Shown here one piece after another: positions 20,989-27,927 of a DNA stretch of 27,927 nucleotides. Positions within the stretch are counted from its first letter, which is position 1. Each line of letters starts with the position of its first letter. The DNA is from JAAYZK01 sp964535025 (GTDB lineage Bacteria > Planctomycetota > Phycisphaerae > SM23-33 > FEN-1343): the NCBI GenBank assembly GCA_964535025.1, contig CAZHRW010000094.1, positions 1-27,927 on the forward strand, written 5' to 3'. A model generated the notes under the pieces. That model was not told where the DNA came from and did no database searches. It worked only from the letters and a program-made list of their open reading frames with translations. Made by a program: the position numbers and the translations under genes.

Positions 20989-21636
20989 ATGCTTTCCAAG
21001 GCACTGGTGGCCTGCGCCATGATAGCGCTGGTGTGCACCGCCGCGCTCGGCGCGCACGTCGAGATCGCCACCGTTGAGATCCCCGAGACGGCATCGGCCG
21101 GCCAGGCCGCGCTGGTGTTTGAGGCGGCCGGGCGGGGCGGGTTCGGTCCGGTGCGGCTGTGTGCGGAGGCGGCGAGGCTGCACCGCCCGGCGGAGGCGGC
21201 GCTGGAGGCCCGCCCGGACGGCGAGAACCCGGCGGCGGTGCTGGCGTGGGTGAGCGATCGCCGCGGCGAGAGGCCGGCGTGGAACGTGGTCGGCGCCGAT
21301 GCGACGCGCCTGATCCGCGGCCGCCTGATGCCGACCGAGGAACTGATGTACACCCCCTTCGACTCGCCCGGCGCCGCCACGGCCGCCGAGACGCGCGACG
21401 ACGGGCGGGCGGCGGTCGGCGGCGGTTCGCCGCGACAGACGATCTCCGCTCGGGCGAAGACCGGCGAGGGGCGAATGGCCGGTGACAACGTGATGCTCGC
21501 CGTCGCACCCCAATTCGGCACGGCGTTCCTGGTGGTGGTGGGCGGGCCGCTGCTGCTGCTGCGCGGCCGGTCCCGGCGGATGGTGCGCTGGCTGTCGGGG
21601 GTGTTCAGTCGTTCGTCGTACCGAAGTGCCGCTTGA
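20989..21636 (+). CDS. Exported, C-terminally membrane-anchored small protein
   Basis: A 215-aa protein of unknown function. It starts with a Sec signal peptide (MLSKALVACAMIALVCTAALGA) and ends with one predicted membrane helix (TAFLVVVGGPLLLLRG, about 179-196) followed by a basic patch (RGRSRRMVRW). This resembles the layout of exosortase-sorted PEP-CTERM proteins, but no PEP motif precedes the helix. The central part is low-complexity, rich in Ala, Arg and Glu, with no motif I recognise. The ATG at 20989 is chosen for GGGAGGAACACG before it. It converges on the dockerin gene, with the two coding ends overlapping by 32 bases. A structured 5' leader precedes it. Confidence 0.65.
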   Translation: MLSKALVACAMIALVCTAALGAHVEIATVEIPETASAGQAALVFEAAGRGGFGPVRLCAEAARLHRPAEAALEARPDGENPAAVLAWVSDRRGERPAWNVVGADATRLIRGRLMPTEELMYTPFDSPGAATAAETRDDGRAAVGGGSPRQTISARAKTGEGRMAGDNVMLAVAPQFGTAFLVVVGGPLLLLRGRSRRMVRWLSGVFSRSSYRSAA

Positions 21637-23002
21637 GCAGGGCGAAGTCGTCGAGGTCGACGTCGCCGTCGCCGTCGAAGTCTCCGTCGGCCCAGCCGGC
21701 GCCGGCGGCACGGCCGAAGTTCTCCTTCAGGTGGCCGAAGTCGTCGAGGTCCACGTCGCCGTCGCCGTCCGCATCGCCGGGCAGGGGGAGGTACTCCAAG
21801 GGTCCCATGTCCCAGCCGTTGCCCTGCGGCCGCGTGATTCCGTCGGCGTCGAGGTCGAACGGCGCCCCCAGGGCGGCGCCGGTGTCGACGGCGGGCGTGG
21901 CGGGCACGAGGTGGAAGTCGCCTGACGCGGCGTCGACGAAGGGGTCGCCGCCGGTGTCGTTTTTGCCGCTGGTGGCGTAGTAGTAGTTCGGCCCGGCGGT
22001 CAGGCCGCCGAAGCCGGGGGCGTGGAGGTTCCGGTAGAAGACGTTGTTGGCGGCGACGCCGGAGATATTGGACCCGTAGGCGATGCCCTGGTAGGACTGG
22101 TCGAAGACGTTGTTGTGGACGTAGACGGGCCCGTTGACCGGGTTGGACGAGTGGGTCCGCGTGCCCTTGCCGCCGCCGCGGAAGACGTTGCCGTAGATCC
22201 GCCAGTGGCTGTTGCCCTCGAAGAGGAACACCCCGTCGGGCGCCCAGTCGACGTGGTTGAAGCGGAAATCGATGTTGGTGTTGTTGCGCGCCTCGATCAG
22301 GTCGGCGTGCCAGGGGTAGTCGATGGGGGTGATCCGCGGGCCGAAGCGGCAGTGTTCGAGGACGAGGCCGGTCATGCCCAGCATGAGCACGCTGTCGTTG
22401 GGGCAGTTGGAGCTCCAGCAGCGGCGGAGGGTGACGTTCCGGCTGCTGCGCAGGTTGAACCCGCGGTAGTTGTCCTGCTGGACCGACCCGTCGGTGCGGA
22501 CGTGGCGGACGAGGATGTGGCTGCAGCCGTTGACGATCGACAGGCCGTACGTGCCAGTGTTGCGGGCGTGGAAGCCGTACTCGGTCGCGCCGTCGACGGT
22601 GACGTAGTCGACGCCGTCGAGGTAGATCGACGCCGCATCGACCAGTCGGACGGGGCCGTCCAGGTCGGCGTTCCATCCGGCGTCGGGGCCGTGGTCGGCG
22701 TGGGTGGCGCGGCGGATGACGAGGCGTGCGTTCTCACCGGTGCCGCCGACCGGCGGCGCCAGCGCCGTGTGATAGTCGCCCGCGGCGACCAGGAGGCTGT
22801 CCCCGGCGCCGATCCTGCCCGCGCCGTCGCCCCAGCGCCCGCTGTCGGCATCCGGGAAGCCGCTCAGGGCGTTGGCCCAGTCGGCCCCGCTGCCCGAGCC
22901 GTACGCGGCCCCGTCGGGCCTCACGCAGAATACCTCGGCCGTCGCGGCCGTCGTCAGAGCCACCAGGCCCACCAGCACGGCTGACAGGGCGATGCGTTTC
23001 AT
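21605..23002 (-). CDS. Secreted parallel beta-helix protein with C-terminal dockerin type I domain
   Basis: A 465-aa exported protein. The signal peptide is MKRIALSAVLVGLVALTTAATA. Residues ~25-400 form a right-handed beta-helix of the choice-of-anchor/pectate-lyase-like type with many Asn ladders (NNTNIDF, NVFRGGGKG, NNVFDQSYQG). A typical GDPFVDAASGDFHLVPATPAVDTG end-cap follows. The C-terminus has two calcium-binding loops, DADGDGDVDLDDF and DFDGDGDVDLDDF, spaced as in dockerin type I, which would dock on cohesins or cap calcium-bound modules. Planctomycete secreted proteins often carry this tail, used for surface attachment or as an in-trans sorting mark. The start at 23002 has GGGAGG upstream and a promoter at 23036-23064. 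No clear catalytic residues identify a substrate. Confidence 0.88.
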   Translation of the reverse strand: MKRIALSAVLVGLVALTTAATAEVFCVRPDGAAYGSGSGADWANALSGFPDADSGRWGDGAGRIGAGDSLLVAAGDYHTALAPPVGGTGENARLVIRRATHADHGPDAGWNADLDGPVRLVDAASIYLDGVDYVTVDGATEYGFHARNTGTYGLSIVNGCSHILVRHVRTDGSVQQDNYRGFNLRSSRNVTLRRCWSSNCPNDSVLMLGMTGLVLEHCRFGPRITPIDYPWHADLIEARNNTNIDFRFNHVDWAPDGVFLFEGNSHWRIYGNVFRGGGKGTRTHSSNPVNGPVYVHNNVFDQSYQGIAYGSNISGVAANNVFYRNLHAPGFGGLTAGPNYYYATSGKNDTGGDPFVDAASGDFHLVPATPAVDTGAALGAPFDLDADGITRPQGNGWDMGPLEYLPLPGDADGDGDVDLDDFGHLKENFGRAAGAGWADGDFDGDGDVDLDDFALLKRHFGTTND

Positions 23003-23035
23003 CCTCGGCCTCCCGGGCCCCCATGGATCAAGGTG

Positions 23036-23064
23036 ATGATACCTCTGGGGTGGGGATCTGTCGA
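23036..23064 (-). promoter_or_regulatory. Promoter of the dockerin protein gene
   Basis: Minus strand TCGACA (23064-23059), 17 bp, TATCAT (23041-23036), each 5/6 to consensus, about 34 bp upstream of the start at 23002. Confidence 0.55.
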
Positions 23065-23138
23065 GGTGATGCGCCCGGGGACCACCCCGGGTGACGGAGC
23101 GCCGCGAGTGAGCCGCGGCGCCCCGCACCCGGCAAGGA

Positions 23139-23339
23139 TCAGCGCGGCGTGCGGGCGGCGATGTACTGCTCGACGGCGGCGGCGATGACGCGGTTCTGCG
23201 TCTCGTTGGCCTTGGCGCAGTAGGTGCGCAGGCGCGACAGGGTTGCCGAGGGCAGCATGAGGGCGACCAGTTCGACGTCGTCGCCGGCGGCGTCGTCGCC
23301 GCGCATCACACCCACGGTGGATAGATTGGCCCCGTTCAT
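23139..23339 (-). CDS. Small ribbon-helix-helix-like protein
   Basis: A 66-aa protein. After an acidic N-terminal tail (RGDDAAGDDVELVAL) come a short strand (LVALMLPSATL) and two helices (SRLRTYCAKANE and NRVIAAAVEQYIAAR), the pattern of CopG/Arc-type ribbon-helix-helix DNA-binding proteins. The ATG at 23339 is preceded by GGAG at eight bases. There is no adjacent toxin gene, so an antitoxin role is not supported; it may be a stand-alone regulator. The family call rests on pattern alone. Confidence 0.65.
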   Translation of the reverse strand: MNGANLSTVGVMRGDDAAGDDVELVALMLPSATLSRLRTYCAKANETQNRVIAAAVEQYIAARTPR

Positions 23340-23446
23340 GGACTCGTCTCCGTAAGTACGTGGACAGGAAGTGCCACCGCCACAGGTGGCTCGCGCAAGT
23401 ACCCTACGATATGAATCCGCCCCGGGCGCGTCGGGCGGTGAGCAAA

Positions 23447-23901
23447 CCCGAAATCCGAAATCCGAAGGACCAAGCAGATTCGAAACGGCCAAACGGCAAA
23501 GACGGCAAACGACGGCGAACGGCAAACGGCCCAATGGCGGATCTCATCCCGTTTTCGTGGTTGCTTTGTCGCCGCAAAAGGCCACGACGAGGAGAGCCAC
23601 AAAGGGCACAAAGAACGCAAAGGAACCAACGGCAAGGGCTTGTACCGCCCGGGCACGGCTTGCCACGCCGAAGCCTTGGCGGAGGCGGGAGCACACAGAG
23701 CAAGAAGATTGAAGTTACTTGTTGGCCGCTAGTCTGCGAGCCCTCTGTGGCCTCTGTAGCTGGCTGTGTCGTTGCTGTTCTTGCCGTTCTATCTTTGTGT
23801 CCTTATGTGGCTATCTCCGTCGTCAACATCAGCAGCCCCCCACCAATCACGGAACGGGGAGGAGAGCCGAAATGGCGAACGGCGAACGGCGAACGGCAAA
23901 G
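23447..23901. repeat. Mosaic of short degenerate repeats between the RHH gene and pheT
   Basis: The 690-bp gap holds no credible gene. Visible repeats are CCGAAATCCGAAATCCGAA (23448-23466), several GACGGCAAAC/GGCGAAC variants at 23486-23530, GCCACAAAGGGCACAAAGAACGCAAAGG at 23596-23623 (split: GCCACAAAGGGCACAAAG and AACGCAAAGG), and GGCGAAC three times in tandem at 23874-23894. These are typical planctomycete-style intergenic low-complexity patches. Confidence 0.75.
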
Positions 23902-23950
23902 GACCCGGCTGAGCGTGCTTGTCCGGTGCGGGGCCGGTGCGGCGGGCGCT

Positions 23951-23978
23951 TTGACATGGTCGGGTGGTCGGGTATGAT
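23951..23978 (+). promoter_or_regulatory. Promoter of pheT
   Basis: A perfect TTGACA (23951-23956), 16 bp, TATGAT (23973-23978), about 48 bp upstream of the ATG at 24027. Its presence shows pheT has its own transcript rather than following pheS. Confidence 0.7.
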
Positions 23979-24026
23979 GGCCCGTTCGCCGCGCTGGGGC
24001 GGCGGGATGGACAGGAAGAGCCGACG

Positions 24027-26057
24027 ATGAAAGTATCCCTCAACTGGCTGACGGATTACGTGGAGATCGCGATGCCGGCCGCCGAGCTGGCGGCGCTGCT
24101 GACGGGGATCGGCCTGGAGGTCGAGCCGGTGTTCGACGAGACCGACAGCGACCTGGTGTTCGAGGTCGAGGTCACCTCCAACCGCCCCGACTGCCTCGGT
24201 CACATCGGCCTGGCCCGCGAGATCGCCGCGGCGACCGGCGCGGCGCTGAGGCTGCCGGACCTCGACAACATCCCGGCCGGCGGCGACGTGGGCGAGCACG
24301 TCGGCGTCGAGGTGCTCGATCCGGTCTTCTGCCCCCGCTACACGGCGAGGCTGCTGCGGGGGGTCGCCGTGGGCCCGTCGCCGGCGTGGCTGGTCGAGCG
24401 GCTCGAGGCGGTCGGGCTTCGGAGCATCAACAATGTCGTGGACGTGACCAACTACGTGCTGATGGAGTACAGCCAGCCGCTGCACGCGTTCGACTTCGAC
24501 ACGCTGCACGGCGGGCGGATCGTCGTCCGGCGCGCCGGCGACGGGGAGTTCATCACGGCGATCGACGGGTCCAAGCACGCGCTGCGCGACTGGATGGGGA
24601 TCATCGCCGACGCCGACCGGCCCGTCGCCGTCGCCGGCGTGATGGGCGGGATCGACACCGAGGTGGGCGAGACGACCACCAACGTCCTCATCGAGGCCGC
24701 CCAGTTCGATCCGCTGATCAACCGCCGCACCTCGCGGGCGCTGAACCTGATGAGCGACGCGAGCTACCGCTACGAACGCGGGGTCGACCCGGTGGGGCTG
24801 GAACGCGCGTCGCTGCGGGCGTGCCGGATGATCCTCGAGCTGGCCGGCGGCGACCTGCTGGACGGCGTCGTCGACGTGTGGGCGACGCCGTACGAGCCGC
24901 CCGTGGTCGCCATGCGGACCGCCCGCTGCGACAGCCTGCTGGGGCTGAAGGTGCCCGTGGCCGAGCAGGTGAGGATCCTCGACGCGCTGGGCCTGGCGCC
25001 GAAGCGGTCGGGCCAGTCGATCCGGTGCACCATCCCCCCGCACCGGCCGGACCTGACGCGCGAGGTGGACCTGATCGAGGAAGTGGGGCGGATTTACGGG
25101 CTGGACAGGATCCCGATCGGCGGCTCGGTCACCCACGAGGTCAAGCCGCCCTCGGCGACCGAGACGGCCCGGCGGGAGGCCGCGGCGGTGCTCAACGCCG
25201 CCGGGTACTTCGAGGCGATCACGCCGACGTTCATCGACGGCGCCGAGGCCGAGCTGTTCGGCTGGCGCGACTCGCTGGCGGTCGACCCGCGGCTGCGCAA
25301 GACCAACGGGCTGCTGCGGCAGGGCATCCTGCCGAACCTGCTGCGCAGTGGGAAGGTCAACCAGGACGCCGGCAACGAGGACGTGCGCCTCTTCGAGCTG
25401 GCGGCGGTCTTCCCGCCGCCGCCGGCCGGCGGCGACGAGGGGGCCCTGCCGGATGAGTACGTGCAGTTGGCCCTGCTGACCGGCGGGGCGCTGGCGGATG
25501 TCCGCGGCGCCCTGGAGGCGGTGATCGGCCGGTTCGACCCGCGGGCGTCGCTGGCGGTCGAGGCGGCCGACGTGGACGGCTTCGCGGCGGGCGAGGCGGC
25601 GGCGCTGACGCTGGTGACGCCGGACGGGCGGCGGGCGTTCGGCGTGATGGGGCGTGTGGATGCGGCCGTCGCCGACCATTACGGCCTGACGGCGCGGCCG
25701 GCGGGCGCGATGGTGCATTTCGAGGCCCTGCTGGAGATGGGCCGGGCCACGCGGACCTACGCGCCGCTGCCGCGATTCCCCGCGATCCGGCGGGACCTGA
25801 GCGTCGTCGTCGACGAAGCGGTCACCTGGGACCGGCTTGCCGCGGCCGCCGCGGCCGCCGGCGGCGAGCTGCTGAGGGGGATCGAGTACGTCGGGACCTA
25901 CCGCGGCAAGCAGGCCGGCGGCGGGCGCAAGTCGGTCACCGGCCGGCTGGTGTTCCGCCACGCCGACCGCACGCTCACCCACGAGGAGGTCGACGCCGCG
26001 ATCGAGGCGGTCGTCGCGGCGTTGAAGCAGGCCTGCGGGGCCGAGCTGCGCGGCTGA
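24027..26057 (+). CDS. pheT: Phenylalanyl-tRNA synthetase beta subunit, lacking the N-terminal OB domain
   Basis: The beta subunit of the alpha2-beta2 enzyme that charges tRNA-Phe. The 676-aa protein has the opening MKVSLNWLTDYV, the B3/4 editing domain with SNRPDCLGHIGLAREIA (51-67) and the conserved SINNVVDVTNYVL and HAFDFDTLHGG blocks, the B5 domain (IPPHRPDLTREVDLIEEVGRIYG), the catalytic-like B6/B7 core, and the C-terminal anticodon-binding FDX-ACB domain from PLPRFPAIRRDLSVVVD. Between GLEVE (29-33) and FEVEVTSNRPDCLG (45-58) only about a dozen residues remain. In E. coli about 110 residues here form the EMAPII-like OB tRNA-binding domain. The start has AGGAAGAG upstream. pheS is not adjacent, which is unusual. 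Confidence 0.93.
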   Translation: MKVSLNWLTDYVEIAMPAAELAALLTGIGLEVEPVFDETDSDLVFEVEVTSNRPDCLGHIGLAREIAAATGAALRLPDLDNIPAGGDVGEHVGVEVLDPVFCPRYTARLLRGVAVGPSPAWLVERLEAVGLRSINNVVDVTNYVLMEYSQPLHAFDFDTLHGGRIVVRRAGDGEFITAIDGSKHALRDWMGIIADADRPVAVAGVMGGIDTEVGETTTNVLIEAAQFDPLINRRTSRALNLMSDASYRYERGVDPVGLERASLRACRMILELAGGDLLDGVVDVWATPYEPPVVAMRTARCDSLLGLKVPVAEQVRILDALGLAPKRSGQSIRCTIPPHRPDLTREVDLIEEVGRIYGLDRIPIGGSVTHEVKPPSATETARREAAAVLNAAGYFEAITPTFIDGAEAELFGWRDSLAVDPRLRKTNGLLRQGILPNLLRSGKVNQDAGNEDVRLFELAAVFPPPPAGGDEGALPDEYVQLALLTGGALADVRGALEAVIGRFDPRASLAVEAADVDGFAAGEAAALTLVTPDGRRAFGVMGRVDAAVADHYGLTARPAGAMVHFEALLEMGRATRTYAPLPRFPAIRRDLSVVVDEAVTWDRLAAAAAAAGGELLRGIEYVGTYRGKQAGGGRKSVTGRLVFRHADRTLTHEEVDAAIEAVVAALKQACGAELRG

Positions 26058-26139
26058 TCTCGATGAAGGTGGAATTCACCCGTCCGGGCCGGCGTAGAAT
26101 AACGGGAGCGGAGGGAGGCCCAGGCCCGGAGGGTGAGTG

Positions 26140-26427
26140 ATGAAGTACGTGATCGAGCATCCGTTGGACGTGACCAGCACGCCGGAGTCCCTCCAGCAGC
26201 AGGAGGCACGGCTGCCGGCGGACGGGGATGTCAAGCTGGTTCATACCCTTGTGAGTTTCACACACCGCCGCGCGATCCGCCTGTTCGAGGCGCCCAACCG
26301 CGGACGGCTGCTGGCCTACCTCGACGACCACGACCTGCCCTACGATCGCATCTGGACGATCGAGCTGGAGACCGAAGCCGGGCGTGTCCCGGCGGCCGCC
26401 CAGCCGGTGGAGGTGACCGTCCCCTGA
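26140..26427 (+). CDS. Small DUF4242-like protein
   Basis: A 95-aa protein with a ferredoxin-like-fold pattern: strand KYVIEHPLDV, helix SLQQQEARLP, strand VKLVHTLVSFTHRRAIRLFEAPNRGRLLAYL, then LPYDRIWTIELE. The 'strand, LFEAPN, helix, LPYDRIW' order matches small nickel-binding DUF4242-type proteins, though the family call is from pattern memory only. The ATG at 26140 is chosen over GTG at 26137, with GGAGGG just upstream. It follows pheT by 82 bp and probably has its own transcript. Confidence 0.6.
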   Translation: MKYVIEHPLDVTSTPESLQQQEARLPADGDVKLVHTLVSFTHRRAIRLFEAPNRGRLLAYLDDHDLPYDRIWTIELETEAGRVPAAAQPVEVTVP

Positions 26428-26470
26428 CGGCGGGGGGGCCGTCGTCGTGTGTCGTTGGCGGTCTAACCTC

Positions 26471-26498
26471 TTGATCCCCCACCGGCTTGTGCGATAAT
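26471..26498 (+). promoter_or_regulatory. Candidate promoter of the DUF362-type gene
   Basis: TTGATC (26471-26476), 16 bp, GATAAT (26493-26498). It lies between the two genes, about 84 bp upstream of the ATG at 26582. Confidence 0.45.
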
Positions 26499-26581
26499 GC
26501 GCCCTACCAGTTCCGGCCGCCGCTTCGAGACGGCCGAGTCGCCGCACCTTCTTTTCGCGGCAACCGATGGGAGGAAACGCG

Positions 26582-27927
26582 ATGGCGCATCCGCACGAAG
26601 GCGCTTCGGGCCGTACGTGTCCCCGCACAGGCAAGCCATTGGACCCGAGCCGCTTATGGTGGCAGCGGCGCTGGCTGATCTGGCTGTATCCCCTGGCGGG
26701 CCTGGCGGCGCTGGTCTGGTTCCTCGTTCGGGTGGTGCCCAAGCCGAGCCGGGCGGCCTACCCGTGCCAGCGGGCGGCGGCGCCGCTGGCGGCGAGCTTC
26801 GTGGTGTGGCTGACGGGGGTGCTCACGTCGATCGTGGCGTTCCACCGGGCCCGCGCGTGGCTGCGCCGCAGCCGGTACGTCGTGGCGGCCCTGGCGGCGG
26901 TGGTGGGCGTCGCAGGGCTGTATCTGGCGCTGACCCACATGCCCTCCGAGACGGCCGAGGCGTACACGACCGAGCCGCGCGATACGGTCAAGCCGCCCAA
27001 CCAGCCGATCGGCGTGGCCAGGGGCATCTTCCCCGGCCGCGTCGTGTGGGCCCACGACCCCGACGCGACCGACTGGGACGGCTCGGGGTACTGGTGGCGG
27101 GAGGGCTACACCGACCGGGCCGTGACCGACCGGATGATGGCCGACAGCCTCCGCGCGTTGACCGGCCAACCGACGGCCGACCTGGCGTGGGAGGCGCTGT
27201 TTCGCCACTTCAACCTCGAACGCGGCCGCGGGGACGTCGGCTACCAGCCGGGCGAGACCATCGCCATCAAGATCAATTTGACGGTCTGCAACGTCAGTTC
27301 CTCCGGGTGGGTCGACGAAACCGGCGAGCAGACGGGCAACCTCGAGTCCAACAGCGTCACCGTCGAGCTGATCGCCTCGCTGCTGGATCAACTGGTCAAC
27401 ATCGCCGGCGTGCCGGAAGACTGCATCGCCATCGGCGATCCGACCGCCAACTTCCCCAACCGGGAGTATGATTATCTCGTGGCGGAGTTCCCCGGCGTCC
27501 ACTACATGAGCGGCCGCGACGGCCGCGACCTGCCCGGACGCGAGCGGACCGCCACCTCGTCGGTCGCGTTCGGCTGGAGCACCCCCGACGGCGACGGCTA
27601 CAACCCCGACTACCTGCCGCGCTATTACGCCGAGGCGACCTACTTCATCAACTTCGCCATCCTCAAGGCCCACCTGGCGGGCGTGACGCTGTGCGGGAAG
27701 AACCATTACGGCTCGCTGAACCGCCGGCCCAATTCGCCGGGCTATCTCGATCTCCATCCCTACCTGCCCTACGCCAACCCGGCCACCGGCTCCTACCGCA
27801 CGCTGGTGGACCTGCTCGGCCACGAGCACACCGGCGGCAAGACGCTGCTGTACATCCTCGACGGGCTGTGGGGCGGGTACGGCTGGGGGGGGGTCTGCCC
27901 GCCGCAGCCGTGGCGGATGAGCCCGTT
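26582..27927 (+). CDS. Membrane-anchored DUF362-type protein, 3' end cut by window
   Basis: An open frame of at least 448 residues that runs off the right edge. GGGAGGAAACGCG precedes the ATG. Residues ~1-20 are polar with Cys-Pro (TCPRTGKPLD). Membrane helices follow (LIWLYPLAGLAALVWFLVRVV, and near 70-120 LAASFVVWLTGVLTSIVAF and VVAALAAVVGVAGLYLAL), split here for brevity. The extracytoplasmic part then shows DUF362 features: PNQPIGVARGIFPGRVVWAHDP, the ETIAIKINLTVCN strand and NFAILKAHLAGVTLCGKNHYGSL, where a Lys-His and Asn site is conserved. DUF362 proteins sometimes carry iron-sulfur clusters, but any Cys motif would lie beyond the window. The function is unknown. The extra N-terminal membrane helices are not standard for the family. 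A nine-G run lies near 27885 and could hide a frameshift. Confidence 0.8.
   Translation, partial: MAHPHEGASGRTCPRTGKPLDPSRLWWQRRWLIWLYPLAGLAALVWFLVRVVPKPSRAAYPCQRAAAPLAASFVVWLTGVLTSIVAFHRARAWLRRSRYVVAALAAVVGVAGLYLALTHMPSETAEAYTTEPRDTVKPPNQPIGVARGIFPGRVVWAHDPDATDWDGSGYWWREGYTDRAVTDRMMADSLRALTGQPTADLAWEALFRHFNLERGRGDVGYQPGETIAIKINLTVCNVSSSGWVDETGEQTGNLESNSVTVELIASLLDQLVNIAGVPEDCIAIGDPTANFPNREYDYLVAEFPGVHYMSGRDGRDLPGRERTATSSVAFGWSTPDGDGYNPDYLPRYYAEATYFINFAILKAHLAGVTLCGKNHYGSLNRRPNSPGYLDLHPYLPYANPATGSYRTLVDLLGHEHTGGKTLLYILDGLWGGYGWGGVCPPQPWRMSP

Noticed and set aside
23847..25982. 711-aa minus-strand open frame
   Set aside because: It is the antisense of pheT with Arg/Gln/Val/Asp-rich shadow composition and no start signals.

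Overview
The window reads as a GC-rich chromosomal segment from a planctomycete-like bacterium, most plausibly Phycisphaerae or a relative. I base this on the combination of a dockerin-bearing secreted beta-helix protein, a solitary four-helix-bundle (23S rRNA intervening-sequence type) protein, two uroporphyrinogen-decarboxylase-like proteins, a type 2 TrpB, an AMMECR1 protein, and long intergenic stretches full of short palindromic repeats. This is inference from gene content; there is no rRNA or other taxonomic marker. Most genes have a clear Shine-Dalgarno sequence, and many have a sigma70-type promoter (TTGACN, 16-17 bp, TANNNT), which helps to fix starts.

Layout. 0.1-5.3 kb: a cytoplasmic GH78-like rhamnosidase, converging on a zinc-dependent succinylglutamate desuccinylase/aspartoacylase homologue; then a compact plus-strand run of bioD, a small zinc-ribbon protein and a UroD-like methyltransferase. 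5.3-6.0 kb: a non-coding block of REP-like palindromes. 6.0-8.8 kb: a second UroD-like protein and a B12-binding-type radical SAM protein, both on the minus strand. 8.8-10.3 kb: a four-helix-bundle gene flanked on both sides, and invaded internally, by repeats. 10.3-11.7 kb: a secreted protein of unknown function. 11.7-12.9 kb: no convincing long gene, but a promoter and an intrinsic terminator on the minus strand bracket a candidate ~290-nt non-coding RNA, followed by an AT-richer, repeat-rich stretch with one tiny ORF. 12.9-16.0 kb: tRNA-Thr(TGT), an AMMECR1 protein, tadA coupled to a small Cys-rich protein, and trpB2 with its terminator.

16.2-19.15 kb is the most interesting region. It is a tight RiPP-like operon encoding a PqqD-type leader-binding protein, a lasso-peptide B2-type transglutaminase-fold protease, a 33-aa precursor with a YEAPTL leader motif and its own promoter, an HprK-like kinase and an NTP_transf_5 nucleotidyltransferase. 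These are the accessory enzymes of lasso-peptide clusters, but no asparagine-synthetase-like cyclase is present and the precursor has no Asp/Glu where a lasso ring needs one. The precursor ends in Ser, the residue phosphorylated by HprK-like kinases in known lasso clusters. I infer a cyclase-independent, possibly phosphorylated, short peptide.

19.3-23.3 kb: a GH28-like beta-helix glycosidase, a small membrane-anchored protein preceded by three abutting stem-loops, a secreted beta-helix/dockerin protein and a small ribbon-helix-helix-like protein. 23.3-24.0 kb: a mosaic of degenerate repeats. 24.0-27.9 kb: pheT without its usual tRNA-binding OB domain and without adjacent pheS, a small DUF4242-like protein, and a membrane-anchored DUF362-type protein cut by the window end.
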